Made by a program: the position numbers and the translations under genes
In this document: one piece after another, positions 63,177 through 64,000 of the stretch
Layout: each line of letters opens with the position of its first letter
How positions within the stretch are numbered: the first letter of the stretch is position 1
The notes under the pieces: generated by a model
The model's database searches: none
What the model was told of the DNA's origin: nothing
What the model saw: only the letters and a program-made list of their open reading frames with translations
DNA from: Magnetococcales bacterium
GTDB taxonomy: Bacteria; Pseudomonadota; Magnetococcia; Magnetococcales; UBA8363
DNA length: 64,000 nt
Direction of reading: 5' to 3'
NCBI GenBank assembly: GCA_015232865.1
Contig: JADFYU010000001.1
Span: forward strand, 1-64,000

Positions 63177-64000
63177 TCGAACAGATCCATTTCAAGTTGA
63201 CGCATGGGCGGTGGGTTTTTTTTCTTGGGCCGGGATGTCGGGCCTTCCTCCCGATCGGTGGCTTTATCGATGAGATAAGAGAGGATGAAGGGGCCGCGAC
63301 TGGCATATTCGCTCTCGGCCAGCTGCTCCAACAACAGCCGACGCAGACCGGACTCGCTCAGGGATTGGCGGCTTTGACCAAACTCCGATTCGATGAGTTT
63401 TTTTAGACTCTTGACCAGCTGTCGTTCGAGCAGTTTTGGAATTTTGGCTGGAGAGCGCGCCCCCAGATTGCGCCGACTGCCGGAGGGGGAGTGTCCCATC
63501 AGGCAATCGATGCGTCGTGCGGTCTGGTTGTCACCGCGACGGGCTACAGTCGGCAGGGCCTCTCGCAGAGCAAAATATCCTTCGTCAGAAATACGATGGG
63601 TCTCGCCGAGACTCTCTCCATAAAGCTGAAAAAAGAGGAAGGCCGGTTCGCTCGCCCAGCGTTTTTGACCCACCCGGGCATATTTATTCAGCAGGAGGAA
63701 ATGTTTGACATGGAAGAGATCTTCACACAGATCCAGCTGTTCCTGTTTGGAAAAATCCAATCGGCTGGCCTGCTCCAGATAGTTGTTCAGCCGGTCGAAC
63801 ACCTCAGGAACGAGGGGATTTTTCAGGTCATGATGGTGGCGGATGAGGGAGAGAATCTCTTTGGTTTCAATTTTTGATTGCGGGGTCTTTGTCGATTGGT
63901 CGAGCCGCTGAAGGTAGTCATAAATACGGCTTTTGGCAATGCCCATCTGTCCGGCCTCAAAGAGTAGAAACAGCGGGAAACTGGGGCTGCCTTTGGCCAG
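63173..64000 (-). CDS. Uncharacterised protein, incomplete at the window edge
   Basis: I do not recognise this protein. Reading on the minus strand, the frame is open from 64000 without a stop. It runs through SPSFPLFLLFEAGQ before the internal ATG at 63946, so the true start lies beyond the window. The visible part is at least 275 residues. It is soluble, helical and Lys/Arg-rich, with conserved-looking segments such as HHHDLKNPLVPEVFDRLNNYLEQ and KLLERQLVKSLKKLI. The basic tail ends in a short LEMDLFE. It is coupled to the J-domain-like gene by a 4-bp overlap, suggesting that the two proteins work together. Confidence 0.6.
   Translation of the reverse strand: MAKGSPSFPLFLLFEAGQMGIAKSRIYDYLQRLDQSTKTPQSKIETKEILSLIRHHHDLKNPLVPEVFDRLNNYLEQASRLDFSKQEQLDLCEDLFHVKHFLLLNKYARVGQKRWASEPAFLFFQLYGESLGETHRISDEGYFALREALPTVARRGDNQTARRIDCLMGHSPSGSRRNLGARSPAKIPKLLERQLVKSLKKLIESEFGQSRQSLSESGLRRLLLEQLAESEYASRGPFILSYLIDKATDREEGPTSRPKKKNPPPMRQLEMDLFE

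Overview
This window comes from the chromosome of a Gram-negative proteobacterium. The evidence is an RND efflux pump with a periplasmic adaptor, lipopolysaccharide heptose synthesis (gmhA), the DNA polymerase III chi subunit (holC), type IV pilus retraction ATPases, an exosortase-type exopolysaccharide locus, and many membrane-bound c-di-GMP and two-component sensors. The mix is compatible with the magnetotactic cocci (Magnetococcia) or a neighbouring deep proteobacterial lineage. That placement is inference; no rRNA gene or magnetosome gene is present to settle it.

Layout. 1-3243: trpD, trpG and trpE on the minus strand, preceded in the same direction by an XRE/S24 regulator (3310-3993). 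A palindromic operator-like region separates the regulator from murA. 4169-10341: murA, then hisD-hisB-hisH-hisA, a SemiSWEET-type membrane protein, hisF and hisI. 10377-14304: rsgA (minus), a CitE-like lyase and a membrane diguanylate cyclase with a CxxCH motif. 14673-22061: exopolysaccharide genes of the exosortase (XrtA) type: sugar transferase, Wzz-like chain-length protein, BY-kinase, UDP-GlcNAc 2-epimerase, polysaccharide deacetylase and FemAB-like protein. 22062-31666: gmhA, a secreted protein with three W-starting repeats, an RND pump, and a FecR-domain protein. 32060-36461: CHASE2 adenylate cyclase and a hybrid histidine kinase with degenerate and intact receivers plus Hpt. 37206-39859: YejE/YejF-type ABC transporter parts. 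39897-43509: a methyltransferase, two uncharacterised envelope proteins, gap and a coupled small membrane protein. 43703-49383: a PAS/GGDEF protein, cca, a Cys-rich protein and leuA. 49751-56523: holC, a 1376-residue helicase-like protein with 11 helicase-associated repeats, and a fused aldolase/dehydrogenase. 56898-64000: a CxxCH histidine kinase, two tandem PilU-like ATPases, a REC-PAS-GGDEF protein, a J-domain-like protein and a gene running off the end of the window.

How parts work together. Tryptophan, histidine and leucine synthesis account for much of the metabolism. Regulation is rich in second messengers: three diguanylate cyclases with intact active and inhibitory sites, one adenylate cyclase and two multidomain kinases. 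These plausibly feed the exopolysaccharide locus and the pilus motors, a surface-lifestyle theme.

The two most unusual items are the 11-repeat pseudo-helicase (50301-54431), whose ATPase motifs look inactivated, and a dispersed family of imperfect palindromes with CCTAGATTCGGC-like ends. Clear members of that family lie at 14-76, 9843-9911, 49424-49721 and 56597-56700, with decayed relatives in other intergenic gaps. No tRNA, rRNA, CRISPR array, insertion sequence with a transposase, or prophage was found.
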